64,000 nucleotides of DNA, taken from positions 309,798 to 373,797 of the forward strand of contig JAURZM010000063.1 in the NCBI GenBank assembly GCA_030653385.1, given 5' to 3'. Under the pieces are notes generated by a model, which was not told the origin of the DNA, searched no databases, and saw only the letters and a list, made by a program, of their open reading frames with translations. Position numbers and translations under genes: made by a program. Positions 24,598-33,641 of this stretch are shown here, piece by piece. The stretch's first letter is position 1; each line of letters begins with the position of its first letter. The DNA comes from Rubrivivax sp. Lineage in GTDB: Bacteria; Pseudomonadota; Gammaproteobacteria; Burkholderiales; Burkholderiaceae_C.

Positions 24598-25514
24598 GGC
24601 TTGCCCCCCGCCACCTTCGACACCTGCTGGAGGCGCGCGAGCAGCACGGCCCGGTCGACGTAGCCGTCGGTGCGAGTGCCATCCGCCCAGACCAGGGTGG
24701 GCGTGCCCTGGACGGCGAGGCGATGCGCGAGCGCGAGGTTGCGGTCGAGCGGGTTGTCGCACTCCGGGGCCCGCAGGGCTGCCGGGTCGCCCGCCGGCCT
24801 GAGCAGCGAGGTGTCGCCCTGCAGCATGAACTGGTGCCAGGCCTTCTCGCGGTCCGCCGCGCACCAGATCGAGACCGGGCGCGCGCGGCCCTGGAAGGGC
24901 ACCAGGAAGGTGTAGATCGTCACGTCGTCCAGGCCAGCCAGCTCGGGCTCGAGCCGGCGGCAGAACGAGCAACCCGGGTCGCTGAAGACGGCGATGCGAC
25001 GGTGCTCGTTGCCGCCGCTGCCTCGCACGGTCTTGATCGCGTCCGCCAGCGGCAGCTGGTCGAAGGCGATGGGTGCGTCGGGAGCCGGCATCCTGTCGGC
25101 CTGCGCCGAGGGAACGCCTGCGCCCGGCGCCTGGCCGGCCTGCGCAGCGATGGTGGCCGCGCGAGCCAGTCTCGGGCCGGTGAGATCCTGCATCGTCTGG
25201 GTGTCGAAGACCCGGCCGAAGATGAAGTAGCGCGGATTGCGCGGCGACACGTAGGCCACGTTGCTGTTCATCCAGACCTCGTACAGCCCGGCCACGGGCG
25301 AGCGCTGCACCTGCGTGAACTGGGTGCCGGGATGCGCCTTGCGCAGCGCGGCCAGCAGCCGAGCCTCATCCGAGGCGGCGGCGCCGGCGTGACCTGCGGC
25401 AAGGGCCGCCAGACCGGCCATGAACCAGGCCGCGGGCCGGAGATGCCGGCCGCGAGCACGCAGGGCGGGGGAGGTAAAGGCGAAGCCTGGCGAGGGCTTG
25501 TCAGTCGTTGGCAT
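24594..25514 (-). CDS. dsbC: DsbC-like thiol:disulfide isomerase of the transfer operon
   Basis: This periplasmic disulfide isomerase of about 306 aa probably helps fold the cysteine-rich TraN and TraU. It has a basic N-terminus and signal (A-W-F-M-A-G-L-A-A-L-A-A-G). A DsbC dimerisation-like domain with N-P-R-Y-F-I-F-G-R-V-F follows, then a thioredoxin domain with F-S-D-P-G-C-S-F-C-R-R-L. A second cysteine pair (I-W-C-A; P-E-C-D-N) and Q-G-T-P-T-L cis-Pro loop are present. The start at 25514 overlaps traB by 14 nt; a longer ORF has no ribosome site. dsbC between traB and traV/traC is typical of SXT-like transfer operons. Confidence 0.92.
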   Translation of the reverse strand: MPTTDKPSPGFAFTSPALRARGRHLRPAAWFMAGLAALAAGHAGAAASDEARLLAALRKAHPGTQFTQVQRSPVAGLYEVWMNSNVAYVSPRNPRYFIFGRVFDTQTMQDLTGPRLARAATIAAQAGQAPGAGVPSAQADRMPAPDAPIAFDQLPLADAIKTVRGSGGNEHRRIAVFSDPGCSFCRRLEPELAGLDDVTIYTFLVPFQGRARPVSIWCAADREKAWHQFMLQGDTSLLRPAGDPAALRAPECDNPLDRNLALAHRLAVQGTPTLVWADGTRTDGYVDRAVLLARLQQVSKVAGGKP

Positions 25515-26949
25515 CGTCGGAGACCTCCGGGTTGCTCGGTCGGACTGCAAGGGGCGTGGCGGCAGCGGCGCTCATCGGCACGTCGATGCGGACCCCCTTG
25601 GTGATGACGACATCGATCTCGCGGCCGGCGTCGACCTCGATCACCGGGAAGGTGTTCTCGGCCAGCTTGATGTAGTACTGGGCGAGCCGGTCGAGGGCGC
25701 GGCCGACACCCGTGCCGAGCCCGGCCCGGTAGGCGTCGGCGCCCGAGGCGCTGGTGATCGTTCCCAGCGGCGAGGTGCTGACGTTGGTGGACGAGGTGGC
25801 CAGGCCCTGGCCGATGCCGCTGACCACGCCGGCCAGCAGGGCGTTGGCCAGCATCTGGCCCTGCTTGGTGACCAGCCGTCCGCGCATGCCGACCTTGCCG
25901 TCCTCGCCGTAGACGCTGCCCTGGATCTTCACTTCCAGGGTCGCGCCGTCGGCGCGGACACACGAGAGGTTCTCGGTGCGGAGGTAGGCCCGTTCGGAGC
26001 TGATGTCGCCGTAGCCAGCCGCGATGACGAAGCACTCGCGGTACTCGCCACGGAAGCGGTTGGGCAGCACCGCGTTGTCCGACAGGCGGATCAGCACCGG
26101 ATGGGGGTTGGACTGCGCCTGCCCGCCGGTGGGTGCGTCCAGCCCGCCGAGCAGCGTGCCGCGCGTGAAGCTCACGGGCAGCCAGGTCGACACCGTCCGA
26201 GGCTCGGCCGCAGGTGAGCCGGCACGCTCCGAAGCGCTGCCGCTCGTGCCGGGGTTGCCTTGCATGCTGCGATCGACCAGCGTGACGCGACTGATGGCCG
26301 GTGTCGCCGGTGCGGGGTCGGGCGTCGGCAGCCCCGGCATGCCCGCCGGCAACTGTCGGCCGGCTGTGCCCGGGCCGTAGGTCGAAGGGAGCGGCAGGCT
26401 GGCCGCCGGCGGCAGCCCGGTCTGCGTCGTGCCGGCCGAGACCGACGGCAAGGCGGGTGGGAGTGGTGCCGGCACGGGCGGAACCGGGGCTGCAGCGGGC
26501 GCCGGAGCGGCGGCGCCCTGGGTCGCCTGCGTCGCCGAGGTCAGGCGCTGTTCCAGTTCCGCGAATCGCTGCATCGTGCGGGCCTCGAAGGCCTGGCGGT
26601 CGCGGTTGAGCCGGGTCTGCTCCTCGCGCTCGCTCTCGTATTGAGCAAGCTTGCTGCCTGCGGTGCCGACCCACTGGTCCACCGGGTTGACCTGCTGGCC
26701 GGGCGGCATGACGCCGATGTTGGTGACCGGCCCCGGCGCGCCGGCGGCGGGCTTGCGCGCACCGGATGACGAGCCGGTGTCCGTGGACGCGAAGATCAGC
26801 CACAGCAGGCCCACGCCGACGGCCACGATCACGCCCAGCAGCGCGAACTGGCGCTGGCGCGGCGTCATCCGCTCGGCCAGTTGCGCGCCGAGGCGGGTGG
26901 CCGACTGGCGAAGGGCGGCTGCGGAGGGGGGCAGGGGCGACACCATCAC
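25501..26949 (-). CDS. traB: TraB, transfer-channel scaffold protein (VirB10 family)
   Basis: This inner-membrane-anchored protein links the membranes in the F-type core complex. It has 482 aa with a single transmembrane segment at about 35-54 (F-A-L-L-G-V-I-V-A-V-G-V-G-L-L-W). A coiled-coil stretch (about 95-135) and a Pro-rich linker follow. The TraB/VirB10 barrel domain starts with P-V-S-F-T-R-G-T-L-L-G-G-L-D-A-P and includes R-G-E-Y-R-E-C-F-V-I-A-A-G-Y-G-D. It overlaps traK by 4 nt. Confidence 0.95.
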   Translation of the reverse strand: MMVSPLPPSAAALRQSATRLGAQLAERMTPRQRQFALLGVIVAVGVGLLWLIFASTDTGSSSGARKPAAGAPGPVTNIGVMPPGQQVNPVDQWVGTAGSKLAQYESEREEQTRLNRDRQAFEARTMQRFAELEQRLTSATQATQGAAAPAPAAAPVPPVPAPLPPALPSVSAGTTQTGLPPAASLPLPSTYGPGTAGRQLPAGMPGLPTPDPAPATPAISRVTLVDRSMQGNPGTSGSASERAGSPAAEPRTVSTWLPVSFTRGTLLGGLDAPTGGQAQSNPHPVLIRLSDNAVLPNRFRGEYRECFVIAAGYGDISSERAYLRTENLSCVRADGATLEVKIQGSVYGEDGKVGMRGRLVTKQGQMLANALLAGVVSGIGQGLATSSTNVSTSPLGTITSASGADAYRAGLGTGVGRALDRLAQYYIKLAENTFPVIEVDAGREIDVVITKGVRIDVPMSAAAATPLAVRPSNPEVSDDAND

Positions 26950-27881
26950 TGGCCTCCGCGGCGGATGACGAAGACGTTGGTGGTCTCGCCCGGGCGCAGG
27001 TTGTGGTGCTCGACAGCCACGGCCAGCACCTGCCCACCCGACGGGCTGTCGGGTCGGTCGAACTCCTGCTCCGCCAGCACCATCACGTCCTGGCTCACGT
27101 TCTGAAGCAGGTACTTCTCACCCACCAGACCCCTGCCCTCGTAGCGCCGCATCAGCGAGAACCTGGCTTCCGCCCAGAGCTGGATCGGCTGGTTGAGCTC
27201 GTCCACACGGATGTCGGGCGGCACTCGGTCGGACGCCATCGCCAGCAGCAGCGTCTTCAGCCCCCGGATGTGGTTGGGGGCGGTGACCAGCGGTGTCTGC
27301 GAGCCCGCGGCGCCGGTCGGTGACTGCATCGCCTGCAGCGCCCGTTGGCCGGGGTCGCGGATGACGATGGTGTCCGCCGGGGTGTCTGCCTTGCGCAGCA
27401 CCAGCGTGTAGGTGGCGTGCGCCGACGAGATGAACAGGTTGACCGGCTTGGGCGAGTCGCCGACCGGGCGGATGTAGATCTCGCCCTTGTCGCGGTCGCA
27501 CTCCAGCACGATCTCCCCCGCGGGGTTCACGGCCGGCAACGCGGCAGCGGGTGGCCCACCGTTGCTGCCGCTGGAAGTCGGCGCGGCGGGGCCGCAGTTG
27601 CTGGAGTGGATGTTGCCGAACACGTCCGTGATCGGGGCGCCGTCGATGCGGATGCGCGTGGGTTCCTTGATCGACAGCACGGCCTCGACGGCCACGCCGT
27701 CGCGGGCATCCAGCACCTGCAGCGCGGTTGCCGGCGCTGAAGCTGCGAGCAGGCCTGTCAGGGCCGCCCATGCGGCGACCGAACGGAACCAGCGGGGTGT
27801 CTGAGAACCTGGCGCCATCGCAACCGTCGCTGTTGGTGCAGCGTGGCGACGGCGTAGCGGACTGGAGTCACGGCGCGGCAT
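26946..27881 (-). CDS. traK: TraK, secretin-like transfer-channel protein (VirB9-like)
   Basis: This periplasmic core-complex protein binds TraV and TraB. It has 311 aa with a signal peptide ending near A-T-A (residue 53). The TraK domain shows V-L-S-I-K-E-P-T-R-I-R-I-D-G, E-I-V-L-E-C-D-R-D-K-G-E-I-Y-I-R-P and a C-terminal L-R-P-G-E-T-T-N-V-F-V. The length is normal. Its start overlaps the end of traE by 14 nt. Confidence 0.93.
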   Translation of the reverse strand: MPRRDSSPLRRRHAAPTATVAMAPGSQTPRWFRSVAAWAALTGLLAASAPATALQVLDARDGVAVEAVLSIKEPTRIRIDGAPITDVFGNIHSSNCGPAAPTSSGSNGGPPAAALPAVNPAGEIVLECDRDKGEIYIRPVGDSPKPVNLFISSAHATYTLVLRKADTPADTIVIRDPGQRALQAMQSPTGAAGSQTPLVTAPNHIRGLKTLLLAMASDRVPPDIRVDELNQPIQLWAEARFSLMRRYEGRGLVGEKYLLQNVSQDVMVLAEQEFDRPDSPSGGQVLAVAVEHHNLRPGETTNVFVIRRGGQ

Positions 27882-28434
27882 GGGTCACCTCCTTGAAGGT
27901 CTTCAGGTGCATCCGGCCGCCGCTGTATGCGAAGCCCACCTCGTAGGCCTTGGCGTCGTTGGCCGTTTCCAGGCCGTTGACCAGCGTGCGCAGCCGGCCG
28001 CGGACGACGACGGTCTGTGTGTCCTCGCTGGGCACCAGCTGCTGCGGCATGAAGAAGGTGCTGGCGTTGATGCGCTTCAGCCGCGCCGCCTCCAGCTCCT
28101 GGCGGGTCTTGAGCTCACCGTGCTGGTCGGGCTCGACATAGCCGAGCAGGATGTCCTTCTTCCAGTCGATGGAGGCCGGCGTCACGTCCAGCACCAGCCA
28201 GGCGATGAAGGCGCCCATCTGCTCGAGGTACTCGCCGCTGGCCTTGTCGCGCGAGACCCAGAAGGACTTGTTGATGGACGGCGGCACGACGACGGTGCGC
28301 ACCGTGCCCAGCAGGTTGAGGATCACCACCAGGGCCAGCACATGCGCGGCGGCCAGCAGGCCCACGGTGAGCGCCAGGCCGCGGTTGCGGCGGCGCATCT
28401 CCTTGATGTCCCCGTTCAGGCGTTCGAAGTCCAT
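27868..28434 (-). CDS. traE: TraE, inner-membrane transfer protein (VirB8-like)
   Basis: This bitopic inner-membrane protein of the F-type channel has 188 aa. The transmembrane segment at 20-42 (L-T-V-G-L-L-A-A-A-H-V-L-A-L-V-V-I) is followed by V-V-P-P-S-I-N-K-S-F-W-V, the TraE signature, and a periplasmic domain. ATG at 28434 is the clear start. It lies just downstream of traL. Confidence 0.94.
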   Translation of the reverse strand: MDFERLNGDIKEMRRRNRGLALTVGLLAAAHVLALVVILNLLGTVRTVVVPPSINKSFWVSRDKASGEYLEQMGAFIAWLVLDVTPASIDWKKDILLGYVEPDQHGELKTRQELEAARLKRINASTFFMPQQLVPSEDTQTVVVRGRLRTLVNGLETANDAKAYEVGFAYSGGRMHLKTFKEVTHAAP

Positions 28435-28450
28435 GGCGATGAGCTTCGAG

Positions 28451-28750
28451 TCAGCCGACCATGCGCCGGATGTGCGACGGCGGCGTGGCGCGCATCGCTG
28501 TCAGCGGGCTGGTGGGCAGGTGCCAGTACAGCCAGTGCACCGCGAAGGCCGGGTGCTTGTCGGCCTTGATGCGGGCGATGGCGCGCGAGGTGAGGAAGCC
28601 GGTAGCCAGGCACAGCGCGAAGGAGAACTTCGAGCCGGACATGTAGCCCATGAACAGCCCGAAGAGCAGGGGTGCGGCGACGTCGACGTCCCAGAAGCCG
28701 ATCTTCCACTGGTCGTCCAGGCGGCGCGGGATGTAGGTGTCGGCGTGCAT
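28451..28750 (-). CDS. traL: TraL, small inner-membrane transfer protein
   Basis: This 99-residue TraL begins with the typical I-P-R-R-L-D-D-Q-W-K-I-G-F-W. Two hydrophobic stretches follow (A-A-P-L-L-F-G-L-F-M-G-Y and F-S-F-A-L-C-L-A-T-G-F). In F-type systems it is VirB3-like and works next to TraC. It starts 31 bp after the pilin gene. Confidence 0.92.
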   Translation of the reverse strand: MHADTYIPRRLDDQWKIGFWDVDVAAPLLFGLFMGYMSGSKFSFALCLATGFLTSRAIARIKADKHPAFAVHWLYWHLPTSPLTAMRATPPSHIRRMVG

Positions 28751-28781
28751 GCGGGCCTCCTGCTCGTCGGCTGCGCGCGCG

Positions 28782-29198
28782 TCAGATCACCGCACCCATG
28801 ATCGCGCCCGCGATCACGAGGCCGACCGCGGCGAAGATGGCCAGCCCGACATAGAACAGCACCGGGCCGAAGTTGCGCAGTGCGGCCAGCGAGATCAGTG
28901 CGACCACGAAGCCGACGAAGCCGACCAGGGCCTTGATGCCCGGCCCCAGGCTCGCGATCTGCGTCAGCGCCGAGGTGAGCGGGCCGGTGATGCCGGTGAA
29001 GGCGACCAGGTCGAGGGCGTGGCCGGGAAAGGCGACGCACAGGCCGAGCGCCATCAGCACGAAGAGCGAGACCAGCGACAGCAGGCGCTTCGAGCGGCGG
29101 CTGCCGGCGAAGTGGGCCGTACCGGGGTCGTCGATGCCGTCGGTTGCGAGGGAGCCCGTGGCACGGGCGGGATGCACAGAGGCGAGAGCGGTGTTCAT
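28782..29198 (-). CDS. traA: TraA-type pilin precursor
   Basis: Candidate conjugative pilin precursor of 138 aa. A long leader with a hydrophobic core (L-L-S-L-V-S-L-F-V-L-M-A-L-G-L) ends at F-P-G-H-A, predicting cleavage after residue 61. The mature protein of about 77 residues has two hydrophobic helices (A-L-V-G-F-V-G-F-V-V-A-L-I and P-V-L-F-Y-V-G-L-A-I-F-A-A-V-G), as in F pilin. Its place just before traL, traE and traK supports the call. The S26 peptidase in the same operon is the likely processing enzyme. Confidence 0.85.
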   Translation of the reverse strand: MNTALASVHPARATGSLATDGIDDPGTAHFAGSRRSKRLLSLVSLFVLMALGLCVAFPGHALDLVAFTGITGPLTSALTQIASLGPGIKALVGFVGFVVALISLAALRNFGPVLFYVGLAIFAAVGLVIAGAIMGAVI

Positions 29199-29349
29199 GG
29201 GAGTCCTCCGAGGGTTCAGGGCTGGGAGACGAAGGTGGATGGCGGTGGCGGTCGGGTCGGGTGCGGGTGCTCAGCGGGTCGGTGGCTGGGTTCGGGCCAG
29301 TGCGGGTAGGGCCGGGTGTGCCGATGAGGGTCGGGCGACTGCAGGCGCA

Positions 29350-30120
29350 CTACAGGTCGGAGGGAACACGCCAGAAGGCGATCTCGACCCGCCGGTTGCG
29401 CGCACGGCCTTCCGGGGTGTCGTTCTCCGTGGCGTAGCAGCAGACGCCGCGTCCATCGACCTTCACCTCCGCGCCAGCCAGGTGCGGGTGGCGCGCCCGC
29501 AGGTACTGCGCGACCGCCGCCGCGCGCTGGCGGGCCAACCGGTCGTTGGCAGCCGCAGGTCCGACGTTGTCGGTGCGGCCCCGGATGTCGATGCGCCGGA
29601 TGTCGTCGCCCGAGGCCGCGACATCGATCGAGGCGCGGGCGGCCGCCGTGAGCACCGCGCTCCCGAACGGAAAGGTCACGTCGACCTCGGACACCAGCGG
29701 TTCGGCCGCGTCCTCGGGCCTGATCGCGGGTCGCTGCGAAGGGGGCAGCGGTGCCTGGGGTACAGCGATCACCAAGGTCTCGCCGGGGCTTAGCGACTGT
29801 GCTATGACCGCATCCGAGCCCGGGGTGGAGTCAGCTCGCGCTTCAGCTGCTGCTGCACGCGGGGGATCGACGGCCAGCGTCTTCGGCGTGACGACGGGGC
29901 AGGCGGGCGGCGCGCACGTGGCGAACCGAGCCTGGCGGCCGTGGTTCAGCTGGGAGATCGACAGCCGAGCTGTGGCGCGCGCCGAAGTGGCGGGCGGTTG
30001 AGCGGCCTCTGGCCGTGAAGGGAGGGCGCCAACTCGGGGTGCGCTGCACGACGACGCGGCGCCAACGGCCGTCACCGCGAGCACAGGCACGGCCAAGAGC
30101 CGAAGCGCACGTCGCGTCAT
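29350..30120 (-). CDS. OmpA-family envelope protein of the transfer operon
   Basis: This 256-aa protein has a signal sequence (L-A-V-P-V-L-A-V-T-A-V-G-A-A-S-S-C) that could also be a non-canonical lipobox with Cys25. A linker follows, and then a C-terminal OmpA/MotB peptidoglycan-binding domain (about 145-256) with V-T-F-P-F-G-S-A, I-R-G-R-T-D-N-V-G and R-N-R-R-V-E-I. It probably anchors the transfer apparatus to the cell wall. It overlaps the transglycosylase gene by 4 nt. Confidence 0.88.
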   Translation of the reverse strand: MTRRALRLLAVPVLAVTAVGAASSCSAPRVGALPSRPEAAQPPATSARATARLSISQLNHGRQARFATCAPPACPVVTPKTLAVDPPRAAAAEARADSTPGSDAVIAQSLSPGETLVIAVPQAPLPPSQRPAIRPEDAAEPLVSEVDVTFPFGSAVLTAAARASIDVAASGDDIRRIDIRGRTDNVGPAAANDRLARQRAAAVAQYLRARHPHLAGAEVKVDGRGVCCYATENDTPEGRARNRRVEIAFWRVPSDL

Positions 30121-30710
30121 GGCGCCACCCTCGCAGCCAGGAGGATGGGCGCCGGTTGCGCCACCTGCACACACCGCTGCGAAGTCGCCGCAACGGGACG
30201 TGCAGCCGCGCCGCTGGCGGAAGGCAGCCGGCGGTAGACCTTCCAGGCGTAGCTGGCACGCGCCGCCGTGCAGGCCTCGCCCTTGAGCTGGCTGCAGGCG
30301 GCGTTGTAGGCGCCGACGGCGTTCCAGGAGGCACCGTGCCGAGCGAACGCGTCGGCCAGCAGCCACGCGCCGACGTGGATGTTCGTGCAAGGGTCGTAGA
30401 GCTGTGCCTCGCTGATGCCATGCCGCGCCAGCTTGGGAAGGTGGGAGCTGTTGATCTGCATGAGCCCGATGTCGTAGGAGCCCGTGCGCTGCAGATGCGA
30501 TCGGTTGACGGCGCGTGGGTCGAGGTTGGACTCGACACGTGCCACCGCGACCAGCAGGTGGGGCGACAGCCCGTAGCGCTGCGCCGCCTGCTCCCAGCAG
30601 GCCTGGGCCTGCAACGGCACCCAGCCGGTGGCGAGCGCTGCCAGCAGCCAGGGTCCTGGCATCGGCCTGGTCAACGACCTTCGCGCGGGGAACAACAGCG
30701 GCACCTGCAT
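30117..30710 (-). CDS. Lytic transglycosylase of the transfer operon
   Basis: This 197-aa SLT-type peptidoglycan hydrolase probably opens the wall for channel assembly. A signal region (P-W-L-L-A-A-L-A-T-G) leads into the domain with C-W-E-Q-A-A-Q-R-Y-G-L. The catalytic glutamate lies in A-R-V-E-S-N-L-D-P-R-A-V, followed by D-I-G-L-M-Q-I-N-S-S-H and an A-V-G-A-Y-N-A-A motif. It is the first clearly assigned transfer gene after a 224-bp spacer that carries tandem repeats. Confidence 0.93.
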   Translation of the reverse strand: MQVPLLFPARRSLTRPMPGPWLLAALATGWVPLQAQACWEQAAQRYGLSPHLLVAVARVESNLDPRAVNRSHLQRTGSYDIGLMQINSSHLPKLARHGISEAQLYDPCTNIHVGAWLLADAFARHGASWNAVGAYNAACSQLKGEACTAARASYAWKVYRRLPSASGAAARPVAATSQRCVQVAQPAPILLAARVAP

Positions 30711-30834
30711 GGATCGACCCGTGACGTCTTGGTGGACAAGGCGACGCCGTTCCTGTCGGCCAGGCGTGGCCGAGTGCGGGGCGTCGAGCGACGGGTGCGG
30801 ACCGGCGAACCGGTCAGGGTCGGAAGCGGGTGTG

Positions 30835-30856
30835 GAGCGGGTATTGAGCGGGTATT
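30835..30856. repeat. Tandem 11-bp repeat upstream of the transfer operon
   Basis: Two head-to-tail copies of gagcgggtatt are followed by a partial third (gagatcgggtct). They lie about 125 bp upstream of the transglycosylase start, inside the most likely tra promoter region, and are candidate activator sites for the FlhDC-like pair. Confidence 0.5.
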
Positions 30857-30934
30857 GAGATCGGGTCTACGGGCAGGTGACCTGCGGCGCGTGTGGTGCG
30901 AAACCCCAGCACCACCGCGCCGTCACCTTTCGCC

Positions 30935-31450
30935 TCATCCGGGGCAGAATGGGCGCCCGCGCGCGGCTCGGTCGGCCATGTTCAGCCGGGCTTGGCGCAG
31001 CACCAGCGTGTCGGCGCCCTCGTGCTGGCGGCACAGGGCCACGCAGGCCGTGGTCAGCTGGTCGAGCTGAAACTTGGGGTTCGGATGGCGGTTGGCCGGC
31101 GAGCGCTGCACGGCCAGCAGCAGCTCGTACTGCGGGCGCCACATCGACTCGCGGCGCCTGGGCGTCAGCGGCAGGCGCAGCACCAGCTGCGTGCCCAGGA
31201 AGTCGAAGATCCGCGCTGGCGCGTCATCGTGCAGGAAGACCAGCGACACGCAGGCGCTGATGAGGTCCGGGAAGCGGAAGGTCGGCGAGACGTTGTTCTC
31301 GCTGCGCAGCACCGTGAACAGCCAGTCGTGCTCCTCGAGCCAGAGCCGGGTCTCGATGGTCTCCGGGTGTTCGCTGTCGTGGGTGCCGGAGCCGGCCTGG
31401 CCAGACTGGGTGGCGACGTCGCAGCGGGCAGCGGGCAATGCAGAGTACAT
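30935..31450 (-). CDS. Hypothetical cytosolic protein upstream of the transfer operon (171 aa)
   Basis: This soluble protein contains L-W-L-E-E-H-D-W-L-F-T-V-L-R-S-E, D-L-I-S-A-C-V-S-L-V-F and Q-L-D-Q-L-T-T-A-C-V-A-L-C-R, a compact helical pattern with repeated A-C-V blocks. The ATG at 31450 has a GAGGA site; the longer ORF to 31606 is Arg/Pro-rich and unlikely. I do not recognise a family. As first minus-strand gene before the tra cluster it may be regulatory. Confidence 0.75.
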   Translation of the reverse strand: MYSALPAARCDVATQSGQAGSGTHDSEHPETIETRLWLEEHDWLFTVLRSENNVSPTFRFPDLISACVSLVFLHDDAPARIFDFLGTQLVLRLPLTPRRRESMWRPQYELLLAVQRSPANRHPNPKFQLDQLTTACVALCRQHEGADTLVLRQARLNMADRAARGRPFCPG

Positions 31451-31687
31451 GGCGCGGTCCTCGTTCGGTGGCTTCAGGATCTGAAGGCCGTGCTCTGTCG
31501 AGCGCGTGACCGAAAGGGTAGGAGCCGGCCGCTGCCGCGGCGCCGCGGAATGGCGCGTTTGCGAGGGGGGTTTCGACGCCGCGCCGGGCGCAGCTCGCCG
31601 TCGCACAAAGTGCAGTGGCTGATCTCAGGCGCTCTTGCCCTGCGGTGCGTACTCGCGACGCAGACCTGAGCTACTTAGAATGGCTGG

Positions 31688-32662
31688 ATGGAAGAACATG
31701 TGTCAGCTACGGTAGCGCCAGAGTCGCGGGAAGTCGGGGGTAAACCCTTGGCGGAAGTGCGCCACGGGGACGCCTTCGACCTGTTCGACCAGCTTTGGAA
31801 GAGTTCGGTCGACCTTGTCATCACCTCGCCGCCTTACTGGGGTCACCGTGACTATGGGTTGCCTCACAACTGGGACTACTTCAACGACATCCCGACAGTT
31901 CGCAAGATCGGACCTGTCAGTCCCGGCTACCAGTGGTATCGCCAGCAAGGCGGACTGTTGGGACTTGAGCCCTACCCAGAGTGGTTCGTCCAGCACTTGG
32001 CGGAGATCCTGGATAAGGCCAAGGCCGGCCTGAAGCCAAGCGGGTCGATGTGGATCAACATCGGCGACACATACTTCGCGCGGTGGGCCAGCATCCGCGA
32101 GCAAGGAAGACAAGGCCTCGGAACTGATGAGCGGTATCGCCGCAAGACGCCTCTGGGTGGAATTCGCGCCGAGAAGAACCTGTTGCTGATTCCAGCCCGG
32201 TTCGCTATTGCAATGCAAGAACGTGGCTGGATTCTGAGAAACGATGTGATCTGGCACAAGCCGAATGCTGTGCCGCGGCCCGAAGGTGATCGGCTGCGCA
32301 GCGTTCACGAGCACTTCTTCCATTTCGTGAAGAAGCCGTCAGCTGGTAGGGCAACCTACTACTACGACATCGGCGAGGCCGAGCCGCGCGCGGGAGACGT
32401 TGTGACGGTCAACGTCGCACCTGGGGAGGCAGGGCACAGCGCCACCTTTCCCCATGACCTGATCGGCCCCCGGATTCTCACGTCCTGCCCGCCTGGGGGC
32501 GTGGTGCTTGATCCATTCTCCGGGACGGGGCGAGCGCTGGAAGTTGCCTTGGAACACGGGAGGCATGCCATCGGCTTCGATGCGCAGCTGGAGTTCGTTC
32601 AACTACAGAAGACAAAGCTCAATGGCAACTGCAAACGGCCAGCGCGGAAACTACGTCAGTGA
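31688..32662 (+). CDS. DNA methyltransferase, beta class (N4-cytosine or N6-adenine)
   Basis: This 324-aa restriction-modification methyltransferase has the catalytic motif IV T-S-P-P-Y-W (about residue 46) before the AdoMet motif I D-P-F-S-G-T-G (about 277), the order of the beta class. The SPPY form is common in N4-cytosine enzymes. It overlaps the downstream NotI-like endonuclease gene by 41 nt. Its recognition site cannot be read from sequence. The gene is intact although its endonuclease partner is interrupted. GC is lower than the surrounding tra genes, consistent with acquired cargo. Confidence 0.92.
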   Translation: MEEHVSATVAPESREVGGKPLAEVRHGDAFDLFDQLWKSSVDLVITSPPYWGHRDYGLPHNWDYFNDIPTVRKIGPVSPGYQWYRQQGGLLGLEPYPEWFVQHLAEILDKAKAGLKPSGSMWINIGDTYFARWASIREQGRQGLGTDERYRRKTPLGGIRAEKNLLLIPARFAIAMQERGWILRNDVIWHKPNAVPRPEGDRLRSVHEHFFHFVKKPSAGRATYYYDIGEAEPRAGDVVTVNVAPGEAGHSATFPHDLIGPRILTSCPPGGVVLDPFSGTGRALEVALEHGRHAIGFDAQLEFVQLQKTKLNGNCKRPARKLRQ

Positions 32663-33416
32663 GTGGTTCGGCCAGCGCATCTACCCCGAGGTTCGCCTGG
32701 AGGTTTCGGCTGTCGCTGGGGCGAATGCTGGCAAGTGCCCCTTCTTGGGAGAGGTGCTCCACCGGGCCACGAATTGCACGAAGAACGAGAACTCAAAGGG
32801 CGTTTGCACGATCAGCAGTTCGAGCAATGGTCCGCGGCAGGATTGGCTGGTCTGCCCCTACCGCGTTATCAGTTCATCCATCGTCACGCGCGGGTGCGAG
32901 CTCATTTTTGGACTGACCGAGCCGGTAGAGCCGGTGCCAGTGTCGATCCTGAGCGATGAGACTGAACTCGCCGCGCTCGTCGAGCGAATCCACGCACGTG
33001 GTGCCGGCTACGTCTTCTTCCAGGACAAGCTTGGAGGTGAAATCTCCGTCATCGGTACGCGGCGCTCGCCGGAGATGTCGTTTGACGTCACCTTAGTCGA
33101 GATCAAGCCCGACGCCAATGGCGGGTTCATGGTTTCGCGGTACGGGATTCTCGAGCTGCAGACGATGGACTACCACGGAACATACAAGCATGCCGTCTCA
33201 AACCTGCGTGACGGTCTGCGTTTGCATCAAGAGACCTTCGCCGATGCACTCCGCGCAAATCTTGGACGGTGGACGGGCGAAGGCGTCGAGGGCCCGAACA
33301 TCGCGAATGTGTTCAAGCGCACCTTCTATCAAATGCTGCTGAAGTTCAGGCTCGCAGGAGATGGAAGCGCCGCAGCTGGTACTGTCCTCGCAATCCCTCA
33401 GTCCGTGTGGGACTGA
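32622..33416 (+). pseudogene. NotI-family restriction endonuclease, 5' part (split by IS)
   Basis: This reads as a NotI-like type II endonuclease. The N-terminal metal-binding cysteines are present (K-C-P-F-L, N-C-T-K, G-V-C-T-I, W-L-V-C-P), and a nuclease region with F-D-V-T-L-V-E-I-K follows near residue 155. The frame stops at 33414-33416, where the TGA is the first three bases of the IS3-family element, after 264 residues (S-V-W-D). The missing C-terminus is readable on the other side of the element at 34954-35229. The start ATG at 32622 lies within the methyltransferase end. Activity is probably lost. Confidence 0.8.
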
Positions 33417-33563
33417 ACCGCACCGGGTTTCGAGGAGGCCTGTTGGCTTGAGTCAGACCCGGTTGGTCTGATGGTCAAGTTGGCTGCTTGAACCGCACCG
33501 GGTTTCGAGGAGGCCTGTTGGCTTGAGTCAGACCCGGTTGGTCTGATGGTCAAGTTGGCTGCT
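33414..33563. repeat. 75-bp tandem duplication of the IS left end
   Basis: The first 75 bases of the element (33414-33488) are repeated at 33489-33563 with essentially no differences, both opening with the terminal tgaaccgcaccgggtttc. Either copy could serve as the element end. Confidence 0.9.
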
Positions 33564-33641
33564 TGGGTCTTTGGATTCTCTCTCTTCGAGCCCCCGCAGG
33601 GGCCGCCGGAGGCCCCCCCGGTTTGGCCATGTACTCATGGT

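Noticed and set aside
21766..24663. Long plus-strand ORF (965 aa) over traC and traV
   Set aside because: It is an antisense shadow; traC shows Walker motifs in the other strand.
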